Source of the DNA: CAYFMS01 sp964462325
GTDB lineage: Bacteria; Patescibacteriota; Patescibacteriia; UBA9934
Assembly: GCA_964462325.1 (NCBI GenBank)
Contig: CAYWYQ010000002.1
Span: 1 to 64,000 of the forward strand
Direction of reading: 5' to 3'
DNA: 64,000 nucleotides
Positions 50,722 to 59,297 of the stretch are shown piece by piece. A program made the translations under genes and the position numbers. Below the pieces are notes generated by a model. That model had not been told where the DNA came from, searched no databases, and worked only from the letters and a program-made list of their open reading frames with translations. How positions within the stretch are numbered: position 1 is the first letter of the stretch; each line of letters begins with the position of its first letter.

Positions 50722-51321
50722 TTAGCGCTGTTGTAAAAATTGCGCGATTTGAATAACCGTTTGACGATATACTTCATCGACACTTTCTGCAGATGTGTCA
50801 TGAACGATATGGAAATTATTGAGATCCCGTATATCGATTGCATAGAATTCTTTAAATCTTTGCTGATTCGATGCAGCGCGTTCTTGGTCCGCTTTTAATA
50901 GTGCTTCCTTTGTCGCAAAAGAATCTCGTAATTTATTCTCTGTATCTTTGAATACACGATCTACGGCGATATGTGGGTCAACAGAGAAGTAAACATTAAC
51001 ATCAGGATTTTCAATAAAATGCCATGCTGTCCGTCCTTCAAAAACGCCACGTTCAATTTCTCTTCCTTTCTGCGTTTGAATCGCATCCATTTGTTTATCT
51101 ATTTCCGGATCCTGTTCTAATAATGTGTGCAATTCTTGAACAGTGAGATTACGACGTTTTGCTTCTTCACGCATCAATTGACCGATATACACGCGTGGAA
51201 TGTCTAATTCCTCGGAGAGCCTTTTTGCAAAAGTAGATTTTCCCGCACCAATATCTCCACTTAATGTGATTCGTAATGGAGTGATATTTTTTAGGTATTG
51301 CAAGGCGTCTTTAAAGGTCAT
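50722..51321 (-). CDS. Cytidylate kinase-like protein (archaeal/CmkB type)
   Basis: A 199-residue P-loop kinase. LSGDIGAGKSTFAKRLSEEL (about 20-39) is the Walker A region. RVYIGQLMREEAKRRNLTVQELH, DKQMDAIQ, FEGRTAWHFIENPDVNVYFSVDP and NQQRFKEFYAIDIRDLNNFHIVHDTS are in the order found in the short (d)CMP kinases of archaea and CPR bacteria (R-YG-DI-DL pattern). It would phosphorylate CMP/dCMP for nucleotide supply. A related adenylate-type kinase cannot be excluded. Confidence 0.8.
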   Translation of the reverse strand: MTFKDALQYLKNITPLRITLSGDIGAGKSTFAKRLSEELDIPRVYIGQLMREEAKRRNLTVQELHTLLEQDPEIDKQMDAIQTQKGREIERGVFEGRTAWHFIENPDVNVYFSVDPHIAVDRVFKDTENKLRDSFATKEALLKADQERAASNQQRFKEFYAIDIRDLNNFHIVHDTSAESVDEVYRQTVIQIAQFLQQR

Positions 51322-51402
51322 AATTATTGAATTTATTATTTTTGCGACCTGTTCATCCGTAGCTCATAGGGTGATGGATGAATAAAGGAATCTGGCATAT
51401 TC

Positions 51403-51443
51403 GATTAGCACCGGATCCCGGATCGGGGTCCGGGATGACGGGA
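51403..51443. repeat. GATCCCGG-type inverted repeat
   Basis: CCGGATCCCGGATCGGGGTCCGG contains several overlapping inverted repeats and ends in ATGACGGGAGG, the same family as the block at 49935. It lies between the kinase gene and the pseudouridine synthase. Confidence 0.55.
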
Positions 51444-51446
51444 GGA

Positions 51447-52358
51447 TTATAATTTCGGAATATCTTCAAGGACCTGTTCTAATTTTGCTGGTAATGGTGC
51501 TTCGAATACGGTGGTCTCTCCATCCGGTAATGTAATGGTCAGTTCTCGGGCATGCAGGAAGAGTCGACCAATATCACGAGGAGTTTTTCCTTTTAATCTG
51601 TAGAGCGTGTCACCAACAACAGGGTGTCCTATTGCAAGCATATGTACGCGGATTTGATGCGTTCTTCCCGTTTCAATACGTACATCAAGCAAGGAGTGAT
51701 GTGGAAACTGCTTTATGACATCGTAATGAGAAATAGCTTCTTTCCCAGATTCTTGTGATCGTGGTTTTGCCGCCATTCTTCCTGTTGACTTAGATCGTTC
51801 AATAGAAAAATCAATAGTATCTTCTAATTTCTCCATGCGATTTTCGACCAATACAGTATATTTTTTGGTTGTTAACCTTTCACTGAATTGCTTTTTGAGA
51901 TGCGCAAAAGCTGCTTGTGTTTTTGCCGTAATCAAAACACCGGAAGCATATTTATCTAAGCGATGCACAATACCAGGACGCGCTGCATCGTCTCCGACTT
52001 CTTTCATTTGCGGACAATGTGCGAGAAGGCCATCGACAAGCGTAGGAGAAACATTTCCCGGCGCATCATGTACAAGAATACCGTCGGGCTTATTTACCAC
52101 GAGGACATCATCATTTTCAAAAATAATATCAAGGTCGGGCGGGGAAGTATCACGTTCGGGAATGTAAAAAACATCATCGCTCACATTGATTGTGTCTTCA
52201 GATGTGACGAGCGCTTTTACGGGCACTGGTTCACCGTTAAGGAGAATCTGACCTGCTTTAATTGCTTTTTGAACCTTTGTGCGACTTAATGCAAGAAGCT
52301 CTGTTGCGACAGAATCAAGTCTTTGAGGTTCAGAATTTTTTGGGGTATAGGTAGGCAT
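51447..52358 (-). CDS. RluA/RluD-family pseudouridine synthase
   Basis: A 303-residue enzyme. An N-terminal S4-like domain (RLDSVATELLALSRTKVQKAIKAGQILLNGEPV) is followed by the catalytic domain: VLVVNKPDGILVHDAPGN, the active-site motif PGIVHRLDKYASGVLITAKT with the nucleophilic Asp, VENRMEKLEDTIDFSIERS, and VRIETGRTHQIRVHMLAIGHPVVGDTLY. It makes pseudouridine in 23S rRNA (RluD-like) or tRNA. With the RsuA-type enzyme at 10.9 kb it is the second pseudouridine synthase in the window. Confidence 0.9.
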   Translation of the reverse strand: MPTYTPKNSEPQRLDSVATELLALSRTKVQKAIKAGQILLNGEPVPVKALVTSEDTINVSDDVFYIPERDTSPPDLDIIFENDDVLVVNKPDGILVHDAPGNVSPTLVDGLLAHCPQMKEVGDDAARPGIVHRLDKYASGVLITAKTQAAFAHLKKQFSERLTTKKYTVLVENRMEKLEDTIDFSIERSKSTGRMAAKPRSQESGKEAISHYDVIKQFPHHSLLDVRIETGRTHQIRVHMLAIGHPVVGDTLYRLKGKTPRDIGRLFLHARELTITLPDGETTVFEAPLPAKLEQVLEDIPKL

Positions 52359-52486
52359 AGGCGCAGTCTGCCATAAAAACGTGGTTTTTGAAAGCTAAAT
52401 ATCTAATATTATGATGGTAATAATTGATTTTTGTTCTATATTTGTGTAATATATGCTCACCGCGAATGGTTATTATTCGTGAATAA

Positions 52487-52563
52487 GGGCCCGTAGCTCA
52501 GCTGGTTAGAGCGCAGAGCTTATACCTCTGTGGTCGATGGTTCGAGTCCATCCGGGCCCACCA
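52487..52563 (+). tRNA. tRNA-Ile (TAT)
   Basis: A complete 77-base tRNA with a perfect acceptor stem (GGGCCCG/CGGGCCC), A73 and encoded CCA. The anticodon arm CAGAG-CTTATAC-CTCTG places TAT at positions 34-36, which reads the AUA codon. The body resembles the tRNA-Ile type of other bacteria (GTAGCTCAGCTGGTTAGAGCGCA). Most bacteria instead use a CAT anticodon modified to lysidine by TilS; see the findings. Confidence 0.9.
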
Positions 52564-52564
52564 A

Positions 52565-52690
52565 GGAAAATATGATCCAAGTTTGCCCTCTACATTGTTG
52601 CGTCTGTGGTGCTCGACACCGTACCTATCAGTACGGCTTACTCCGCTCCTCGATGCGCCTCGTAGAGAATAAACTTAATCATATTTTCTC
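52565..52690. repeat. Stem-loop element E2, directly after tRNA-Ile
   Basis: Starts one base after the tRNA CCA. Outer arms GGAAAATATGATCCAAGTTT and AAACTTAATCATATTTTC pair almost completely, and inside them CTCTAC pairs with GTAGAG. The apex hairpin CCGTAC-CTATCA-GTACGG is shared with E1 and E3. Element E3 next to tRNA-Val is identical over about 122 bases. Confidence 0.75.
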
Positions 52691-52716
52691 CAAGTGATTG
52701 TGTAGGTGAATGAGAT

Positions 52717-52862
52717 GTCCATCCGGGCCCACCACCGAGCTCAGCTCGGTTTGGTACGATACGATATGAAAGCTAAGCTTTCACTATATGCCAAACATAT
52801 TGACTGCTGAGTGAAGGTAATCCAGCTAAGCTGGACAAGGAAAATATGATCCAAGTTTGCCC
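52717..52862. repeat. Duplicated tRNA 3' end and small hairpins
   Basis: GTCCATCCGGGCCCACCA at 52717-52734 repeats the last bases of tRNA-Ile. Hairpins follow: ACCGAGC-TCA-GCTCGGT (52734-52750), GAAAGC-TAA-GCTTTC (about 52769-52783), TCCAGC-TAA-GCTGGA (about 52821-52835). Then comes the first ~27 bases of element E2 again (about 52836-52862). It looks like the scar of repeated recombination at the tRNA 3' end. Confidence 0.6.
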
Positions 52863-52932
52863 TGCGTTTTTCATATTACTAAGTGCAAATTGGGTTATTT
52901 TTCTTATGAATTTGCTATAATGAATCCCGTAT

Positions 52933-53097
52933 ATGATTTATTTATCCGTATTCATTTTTCTCAGCTCTCTATTCTTCTTCATAAAGAGTATTCGAGAAAA
53001 ATCAACAGGTGATAGAGATATTGCACTGATTTTGTTTATTGTATCACTGGCGACGATTGGCATGTCTTATGTCGCCTTAACTATTATGAATACATAA
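52933..53097 (+). CDS. Small membrane protein, 54 residues
   Basis: ATG at 52933 opens a 54-codon frame with two hydrophobic helices (YLSVFIFLSSLFFFI and DIALILFIVSLATIGMSYVAL) joined by a charged loop (KSIREKSTGDRD). Its TAA is followed after one base by the ATG of the next membrane-protein gene (TAATATG), the same coupling seen at several solid gene pairs in the window. That and the two-helix pattern make it likely to be real. No family is recognised. Confidence 0.6.
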   Translation: MIYLSVFIFLSSLFFFIKSIREKSTGDRDIALILFIVSLATIGMSYVALTIMNT

Positions 53098-53098
53098 T

Positions 53099-53518
53099 AT
53101 GTGGGGATCGATTTTCTTCATTGGATTTATCGTATTTCTGTTTTATTGGATTATTGGTGGAGCAATGTTTGCTGCCTTTTCTTTTATTCGTAATAATAAA
53201 TTTCACAAAGCACGTTTTGGATGTTTGTACACACTTTTATCGGTATTGTGCGCGATAGGAGCAACGTATAGTACTTCAGTGATAGGGAGGGATGAAATAC
53301 AGAGTTGTTTGAATGATTCGACGGATATTTTTGGGGATTTAGCGAGTTTTGTTGGATGCGGTATTCTTTCGCTCAGCTTGATGATTGTGGCTTGGTTTGG
53401 AGTGCTGATTATTTTTGGAGGGATATCATTGTTTCTTTCAAGGGCGAAAAATCAATCATGGATGGATGAGGAATTTGAGGAAGATACGGCGCTTGAGATT
53501 TCATTCGATCATCTGTAA
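53099..53518 (+). CDS. Membrane protein, 139 residues
   Basis: Three hydrophobic segments (about 4-30, 41-60 and 88-112) with a short acidic cytoplasmic tail (DEEFEEDTALEISFDHL). A motif DEIQSCLNDSTDIFGDLASFVGCG lies between helices two and three, with two Cys residues. No family is recognised. It is coupled to the 54-residue gene just upstream; the two small proteins may form a complex. Confidence 0.7.
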   Translation: MWGSIFFIGFIVFLFYWIIGGAMFAAFSFIRNNKFHKARFGCLYTLLSVLCAIGATYSTSVIGRDEIQSCLNDSTDIFGDLASFVGCGILSLSLMIVAWFGVLIIFGGISLFLSRAKNQSWMDEEFEEDTALEISFDHL

Positions 53519-53622
53519 AATACTGTCTACAGATTGAATATTTTTGTTCTTCTGCTAGGCGAAACAGAGTAGCGACAATATGTACATGGAATATCTTTGG
53601 TAAGATGCATGTACCTGTGTAT

Positions 53623-53726
53623 CAAAATGGAATGAAATACAAGGAAGTTTTTGAGCACCGAGTGCACGTACCTAAATGTACGTAAGCGAGAGCGCAGAAA
53701 ACTGACAAAGTAGTTCGTTCATTTTG
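53623..53726. repeat. Stem-loop element E6, just before tRNA-Val
   Basis: Outer arms starting CAAAATG (53623) and ending CATTTTG (53726) pair with some bulges. The apex reads GAGCACCGAGTGCACGTAC, CTAAAT, GTACGTAAGCGAGAGCGCAG. With E3 on the other side, tRNA-Val is flanked by elements of this type. Confidence 0.5.
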
Positions 53727-53733
53727 TAACAGA

Positions 53734-53809
53734 GGGCCTATAGCTCAGGGGTTAGAGCGTTACATTGACATTGTAAAGGTCGGTGGTTCGAATCCACCTA
53801 GGCCCACCA
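53734..53809 (+). tRNA. tRNA-Val (GAC)
   Basis: A 76-base tRNA with encoded CCA. The acceptor stem GGGCCTA/TAGGCCC is perfect. The anticodon arm TTACA-TTGACAT-TGTAA gives GAC. The T arm GGTGGTTCGAATCCACC is canonical. Discriminator A73 fits valine. Confidence 0.95.
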
Positions 53810-53810
53810 A

Positions 53811-53934
53811 GGAAAATATGATCCAAGTTTGCCCTCTACATTGTTGCGTCTGTGGTGCTCGACACCGTACCTATCAGTACGGCTTACTCCGCTCCTCGAT
53901 GCGCCTCGTAGAGAATAAACTTAATCATATTTCC
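53811..53934. repeat. Stem-loop element E3, directly after tRNA-Val
   Basis: Identical to E2 over about 122 bases, including the preceding GGCCCACCAA from the tRNA 3' end; the sequences differ only after CATATTT at the right end. The identity suggests recent copying or conversion between the two tRNA loci. Confidence 0.8.
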
Positions 53935-53973
53935 CACCATTTACTTTCTTGAATAAATGTCCATCTAGATACC

Positions 53974-54011
53974 ATGAAAACGCCCTCACCGAAAGGAGAG
54001 AGCGTTTTCAT
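53974..54011. terminator. Terminator hairpin
   Basis: ATGAAAACGC (53974-53983) pairs with GCGTTTTCAT (54002-54011), with a further CTC/GAG pair inside. It may end the tRNA-Val transcript. Confidence 0.6.
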
Positions 54012-54014
54012 ATA

Positions 54015-54140
54015 AGCATATAAGTATTTAGAGATTCGAACCCGGAAAGGGTTTGGAGAAACGTGTATTTCTCACTTTTGTAGAGGAGGTGCAACCTCGA
54101 GGTCGGACCTTTAATGTGGATAAGTAGGTCGGACCTTGAG
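54015..54140. repeat. Palindrome cluster before the DHH gene end
   Basis: Contains AACCC-GGAAA-GGGTT, GAGAAA/TTTCTC, GAGGTGCAACCTC (54086-54098), AGGTCGGACCT (54100-54110) and a second AGGTCGGACCT (about 54127-54137). All are members or close relatives of the GAGGTTGAACCTC family. Confidence 0.6.
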
Positions 54141-54152
54141 ATATATGATTCA

Positions 54153-55295
54153 TTATCCTGCCAATTCGGACAATTTTTGTTTCAAGTGGCTGATAACCTC
54201 TTTTTCGCTTTTTACAATATCTTCTGAAGCGATATGTAAAATAGCTTCTTCGCGGGTCCCTGTTGCAGAAAAGGCTGCACCAAGTGCAAGAGCATCATAT
54301 GGACGTACCGCATGTAATAAGACATCAATACGATCTTCTATCTCATAAAATATAGCAACGACATTTGATTGTGGTGATGTAGAAATAAGTTCATCAACAA
54401 TACTATTGAGTGCATCTGTACCAGCGCCTGCATTCACAAAATCTTTCTTTGTGAGCATCGTCCAAATAAGCGCATGTTTCGTATCGGCTTTTAGTCGCGC
54501 GAGCGCACGTCCCCATAGTCTTAATGTTTCTACAGTCTTTGTTTTATACAAATGTTGAACAATAAGGTCTCGATCGCCACCTTTTTCAATTAAAGACCCT
54601 GCAACAGAAAGAGTACGAGGTGAAACATGTTGTGCTTTGAAACTATTTGTTTTAAAGATCATGCCTGTTAATAGCACGGTCGCCATTTCTTTATCGAATA
54701 AACTTCCGTCGATGCGTTCAAATAAATCATGACATACCTCTGTACATGAAACCGCATTCATATCGACAATGTTTAACTGTCCAAAATGTTCATTATCTGA
54801 TCGGTGGTCAATATTAACAACCGGAGTCGTAAAGAAAAAATCCGGATAGAGTGTATACATGGAACCGATCTGTGCCAGATCTCGAACTCCTATAGTGATC
54901 ACTAAATCGTATTTGTATGCGTCAGTCTTTACAGATAAATCTTCTTGATGCCAGACACCTGTCTTTGGTACCAAATGTATTGATAGTTTTCCATCCACCT
55001 CTTCATAGGAAAGTTCATCAACCATTGCAGACTTTGTATCAATTTCAATTGTCATTTTTCGAATCTGCGTTAAATCTCCTCGTACGGACGTTTCTTGATT
55101 AAGAAACGAAATATTTTTTGGAATCATGCCACCGGTTGTTGCTATTTCGGCAGACTTACCCATTTTACTCAGTATAGAAATAATACTAAAAGCACTCGCA
55201 AAATCATCAATATCTGCTGTTTCGGTCAAAATAATAATGGGACGATTGGATCGTTCAATTGCTCCTAAAAATTGTTCATGTATAGATAGACCCAT
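54153..55295 (-). CDS. DHH-superfamily protein with altered motifs
   Basis: A 380-residue protein with NrnA/RecJ-like layout. The first motif reads LTETADIDDFASAFSI where active enzymes have HxNPDxDAxGS; the DHH motif is VVNIDHRSDNEHFG (DHR). The linker and C-terminal DHHA1-like part (GAGTDALNSIVDELIST, VHxVRPYDALALGAAFSATGTREEA) are recognisable. With His replaced in both motifs, metal binding is doubtful, so it may bind nucleotides without cleaving. It is divergent from valS, 108 bases away. Confidence 0.7.
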   Translation of the reverse strand: MGLSIHEQFLGAIERSNRPIIILTETADIDDFASAFSIISILSKMGKSAEIATTGGMIPKNISFLNQETSVRGDLTQIRKMTIEIDTKSAMVDELSYEEVDGKLSIHLVPKTGVWHQEDLSVKTDAYKYDLVITIGVRDLAQIGSMYTLYPDFFFTTPVVNIDHRSDNEHFGQLNIVDMNAVSCTEVCHDLFERIDGSLFDKEMATVLLTGMIFKTNSFKAQHVSPRTLSVAGSLIEKGGDRDLIVQHLYKTKTVETLRLWGRALARLKADTKHALIWTMLTKKDFVNAGAGTDALNSIVDELISTSPQSNVVAIFYEIEDRIDVLLHAVRPYDALALGAAFSATGTREEAILHIASEDIVKSEKEVISHLKQKLSELAG

Positions 55296-55402
55296 AAGGA
55301 TAGTTGATAAACTTACAAGGGGATTGCAATCCTGTCAATACATGATTCTCATCGGCATAACCGTATTGAAGTATTCTGTATTTTTCGCTAGTATTCCTTT
55401 AT

Positions 55403-58060
55403 ATGAAAGATGATTTTTTGATGCCGAAGACCTATGATCCGAGAATGGTGGAAGACGAGGTCTATGCTTTATGGGAGAATGCAGGGTATTTTAATCCAGA
55501 TAATTTACCAAATGTAGATGAAGAGGCAGAACATTTTTCCATTGTTTTACCGCCACCAAATGTGACAGGGACGCTTCATATGGGGCATGCCATGATGATT
55601 GCAATTGAAGATGCAATGGTTCGATTCGCGCGCATGCAAGGAAAGAAAACACTTTGGTTACCAGGGACAGATCATGCAGCAATTGCGACTCAATCAAAAG
55701 TAGAGAAGATCTTGAAAAATGAAGAAAATCTTTCACGTCATGATTTGGGTCGAGAGGCATTTCTCGAAAAGGTTCGCGTTTTTGCTCAAGATAGCCATGA
55801 CACCATTGTAAATCAGGTGCGTAAAATGGGAGCAAGCGTTGATTGGTCGCGCGAGGCATATACACTTGATGATGAACGTAATAATGCCGTAAATCATGCG
55901 TTTAAGCGCATGCATGAAGATGGGCTTATTTACAAAGGATATCGTGTTATTAATTGGGATCCCATTGGGCAGACGACTGTTTCAGATGATGAAGTTGTAC
56001 ACAAGGAAAGTACGGCAAAACTCTATACATTTAGGTATGGAGAGGATTGTCCAATACCAATTGCAACAACAAGGCCAGAAACGAAAGTGGGGGACACGGC
56101 AATTGCGGTGCACCCTGAAGGTAAATGGAAGAAATATATCGGCGAGACATTTTCGGTAGAGTTTGCAGGAGTAAAATCATCTCTTTTGGTAATTGGTGAT
56201 GAAGAGGTGGACGATGCATTTGGTACGGGTGCTCTTGGTGTGACACCGGCACATAGTCAGACTGATTATGAAATGGCGCAAAAAAATGATCTGAAGATGG
56301 TTCAGGTCATCAATGAAGATGCTCGAATGACGGATGATGCCGGTGATTTGGTCGCTGGAAAAACGACGCTCGAGGCTCGTGAAATAATTATCGCATGGCT
56401 GCAAGAGAATACATTACTCGAAAAAGAGGAAGAAATTTCTCAGAATTTATCTGTTGCAGAACGAACAAGTGGAACGATTGAGCCGCTTCCAAAAGAGCAG
56501 TGGTTTATAGATGTGAATAAAACATTTTCTTTCAAGAACTCTGAACGTGTACCGATTGAGGGAATTGAAAGTGATGAAGAAGTTACTCTGAAATCACTCA
56601 TGCAACATGTTGTTGAATCTGGGCAAATAGAGATTCTTCCAGATCGATTCAAGAAAACGTATTTTCACTGGATTGATAATTTGAGAGATTGGAATATTTC
56701 TCGCCAAATTTGGTTTGGGCATCGTGTGCCTGTTTGGTATAAGGACGATGAGGTACGAATCGGTGAAGCACCATCAGAAGAAGGTTGGAAGCAAGACGAC
56801 GATACGCTTGATACTTGGTTCAGTTCCGGACTTTGGACATTTTCGACGCTTGGTTGGCCAAGTGACCAGGCGAAAGATTTTCAGAATTTTCACCCGACTT
56901 CTGTTCTTGAAACAGGGTATGACATTCTGTTTTTCTGGGTTGCACGCATGATTTTAATGTCGACATATCTTGTTGGTGAGGTGCCATTTAAAACAGTGTA
57001 TTTGCATGGCCTGGTTCGTGACGAAAAAGGTCGCAAGATGAGTAAATCACTTGGTAATGCAATGAATCCTCTTGATATGATTGAGGAATATGGGGCTGAT
57101 GCAACACGTCTTTCTCTTTTGATTGGTGCAACACCTGGAAATGACATGAAGCTTTCGGAAGAAAAAGTGGCAGGGTTCAGAAACTTTACGAATAAGCTCT
57201 GGAATATTTCGCGTTTTGTTTTTGCAAGTGTTCAACAGGTTCAAATTATTGAAAATGTTGATGCAGATACACTCGCAGATCGTTGGATTTTAGGAAGATT
57301 ATCAGAGGTGACGAAGGAAGTAACAGATCACTGCGAAAAATATGAATATTCACTCGCAGGGGAAAAGCTACGGGACTTTACATGGAATGAATTTGCAGAT
57401 TGGTATATTGAAATTGCGAAGATTCAAAATCAAAATCAAAACGGTTCTTCGGATTCGGTATTATTGTATGTATTACAAAGTATTCTAAAGCTCTGGCACC
57501 CATTCATGCCATTTGTGACGGAAGAAATTTACAAACAATTCAATGCGGGGCAATTAATTATTGCTTCTTGGCCTGAATCGCAAATGAATTTGAGTGCATC
57601 TGATAAAAGACATTTTGAATTATTGCAAAGTATTGTTTCTGGTATTCGTAACATACGCGCAAATTATTCCATCGCTCCAAATAAGAGTGTGAATACAATT
57701 TTTGTTCATGCAAATGCTCTTCAAAATTCTGAGGAGGTATTACGCCGATTGGCACGAATTGATACAATAACATGGACAGATGAAATTCCTGTTGTAAAGC
57801 AGGCGTCACGCTTCATGGTGGGTAGGCAGCAAGTAATCATTCCTCTTGAGGGATTGATTGATATTGATGCAGAAAAAGAGCGTATTCATGCAAAAATCAC
57901 GGAAGCGAATACGTACAAGGAAAGCTTGGAATCACGACTCGGGAATGATTCTTACGTAGAAAATGCACCAGAACAGGTCGTTGCGGAAAGTAAGAATCAA
58001 CTTGAAGAGGTAAAGGAAAAAATTCAATTGCTCGAAGAAGAGCTAAAAAACTTTGATTAA
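55403..58060 (+). CDS. valS: Valyl-tRNA synthetase
   Basis: An 885-residue class Ia synthetase. HIGH appears in NVTGTLHMGHAM (about 52-63) and KMSKS in GRKMSKSLGNAMNP (about 543-556). The editing domain contains ATTRPETKVGDTAIAVHP, and the anticodon domain is followed by the C-terminal coiled-coil arm (IDIDAEKERIHAKITEANTYKESLESRLGN) typical of ValRS. The ATG at 55403 is used; the ATG at 55421 (MPKTYDPRMVE) is an equally likely start. It heads a run of three synthetase genes, coupled to tyrS by TAATATG. Confidence 0.96.
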   Translation: MKDDFLMPKTYDPRMVEDEVYALWENAGYFNPDNLPNVDEEAEHFSIVLPPPNVTGTLHMGHAMMIAIEDAMVRFARMQGKKTLWLPGTDHAAIATQSKVEKILKNEENLSRHDLGREAFLEKVRVFAQDSHDTIVNQVRKMGASVDWSREAYTLDDERNNAVNHAFKRMHEDGLIYKGYRVINWDPIGQTTVSDDEVVHKESTAKLYTFRYGEDCPIPIATTRPETKVGDTAIAVHPEGKWKKYIGETFSVEFAGVKSSLLVIGDEEVDDAFGTGALGVTPAHSQTDYEMAQKNDLKMVQVINEDARMTDDAGDLVAGKTTLEAREIIIAWLQENTLLEKEEEISQNLSVAERTSGTIEPLPKEQWFIDVNKTFSFKNSERVPIEGIESDEEVTLKSLMQHVVESGQIEILPDRFKKTYFHWIDNLRDWNISRQIWFGHRVPVWYKDDEVRIGEAPSEEGWKQDDDTLDTWFSSGLWTFSTLGWPSDQAKDFQNFHPTSVLETGYDILFFWVARMILMSTYLVGEVPFKTVYLHGLVRDEKGRKMSKSLGNAMNPLDMIEEYGADATRLSLLIGATPGNDMKLSEEKVAGFRNFTNKLWNISRFVFASVQQVQIIENVDADTLADRWILGRLSEVTKEVTDHCEKYEYSLAGEKLRDFTWNEFADWYIEIAKIQNQNQNGSSDSVLLYVLQSILKLWHPFMPFVTEEIYKQFNAGQLIIASWPESQMNLSASDKRHFELLQSIVSGIRNIRANYSIAPNKSVNTIFVHANALQNSEEVLRRLARIDTITWTDEIPVVKQASRFMVGRQQVIIPLEGLIDIDAEKERIHAKITEANTYKESLESRLGNDSYVENAPEQVVAESKNQLEEVKEKIQLLEEELKNFD

Positions 58061-58061
58061 T

Positions 58062-59264
58062 ATGTCTATTGATACAGATCAAAAGAAGATTGAAGAAATA
58101 CTCAGCCGCGGTGTTGAGGAAATCTATCCAAAGAAAAAAACATTGGAAGACCTTCTTTTATCTGGAAAGAAAATACGATTATACGTCGGTGTTGATCCAA
58201 CAGGGAAGGATTTACATATAGGTCATGCCATTCAATTTCGTAAATTGAAGCAATTTCAGGAGCTTGGACATGAAGTCATTTTGCTTATTGGTTCATTTAC
58301 GGCGATGATTGGCGACCCAACGGACAAAGGAGCAGCGCGTAAACAACTTACGAAGAAAGAGGTACTGGCAAATGCGGCAACGTATAAAAGACAAGCGGGT
58401 AAAATTCTGCGATTCACAGGGAAGAATCCTGTAAAGATCATGTTTAATGATAAGTGGCTATCAAAAATGAATTTTTCGGATGTATTGGAGCTATCGAGTC
58501 ATTTTACGGTTCAACAGATGAGTGAACGGGATATGTTTGCAAAACGTATGCGTGCCGGAAAGCCCGTATATTTACATGAATTTATGTATCCGCTTATGCA
58601 AGGGTATGATTCAGTTGCAATGAATGTTGATCTTGAAATAGGCGGAAATGACCAGATGTTTAATATGCTTGCGGGTCGTACACTGATGAAATCAATGAAA
58701 GGGAAGGGAAAGTGTGTCATGACATTACGATTGCTGACAAATGATGAAGGAAAGAAGATGAGTAAGTCGGAGGGAGGTTTTGTCGCATTGACAGACAAGT
58801 CGGAAGAGATGTATGGAAAAATCATGGCAATGAGTGATGATGTCATTTTGACCTATTTTGAAATTGCGACAGATGTACCTCTTGATGAAATCGAAGGAAT
58901 GAAATTGCAGTTAGAGAAAGGTACAAATCCGCGAGACTTAAAAGCAAGGCTTGCGAGAGAAATTGTTACTATTTTTCATGATGCGGCGTCGGCGGAACAA
59001 GCAGAAAAACACTTTGATTCTGTTTTTAGATCCAAAGAGATTCCAGATGATATGCCGGAATATACATTAAGCGCAGAAATAGGGATTATTGATGCACTTG
59101 TTCAGGCGGAATTGGTGAGTTCTAAATCTGAGGCAAGACGCATGATTCAGCAGAAGGCGGTGAAGATTGATGGTGTTGTTGTCGAGGATGTAAATATGAT
59201 TCTTGCTCCGAAGACAGAAATGGTGCTACAAAGAGGAAAACGAAAATTTGCTCGACTAAAATAA
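58062..59264 (+). CDS. tyrS: Tyrosyl-tRNA synthetase
   Basis: A 400-residue class Ic synthetase from the ATG at 58062 (MSIDTDQKKIEEIL). HIGH is DLHIGHAIQFRKL (about 49-61); the KMSKS loop is GKKMSKSEGGFVAL (about 230). The Tyr-specific segment YPLMQGYDSVAMNVDLEIGGNDQMFN (about 183-208) and a C-terminal S4 domain (LVQAELVSSKSEARRMIQQKAVKIDGV) are present. It charges tRNA-Tyr. It is coupled to valS with a one-base gap. Confidence 0.96.
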   Translation: MSIDTDQKKIEEILSRGVEEIYPKKKTLEDLLLSGKKIRLYVGVDPTGKDLHIGHAIQFRKLKQFQELGHEVILLIGSFTAMIGDPTDKGAARKQLTKKEVLANAATYKRQAGKILRFTGKNPVKIMFNDKWLSKMNFSDVLELSSHFTVQQMSERDMFAKRMRAGKPVYLHEFMYPLMQGYDSVAMNVDLEIGGNDQMFNMLAGRTLMKSMKGKGKCVMTLRLLTNDEGKKMSKSEGGFVALTDKSEEMYGKIMAMSDDVILTYFEIATDVPLDEIEGMKLQLEKGTNPRDLKARLAREIVTIFHDAASAEQAEKHFDSVFRSKEIPDDMPEYTLSAEIGIIDALVQAELVSSKSEARRMIQQKAVKIDGVVVEDVNMILAPKTEMVLQRGKRKFARLK

Positions 59265-59297
59265 TGATTTGATATTGCCGTATCGGCATAAAAAACT

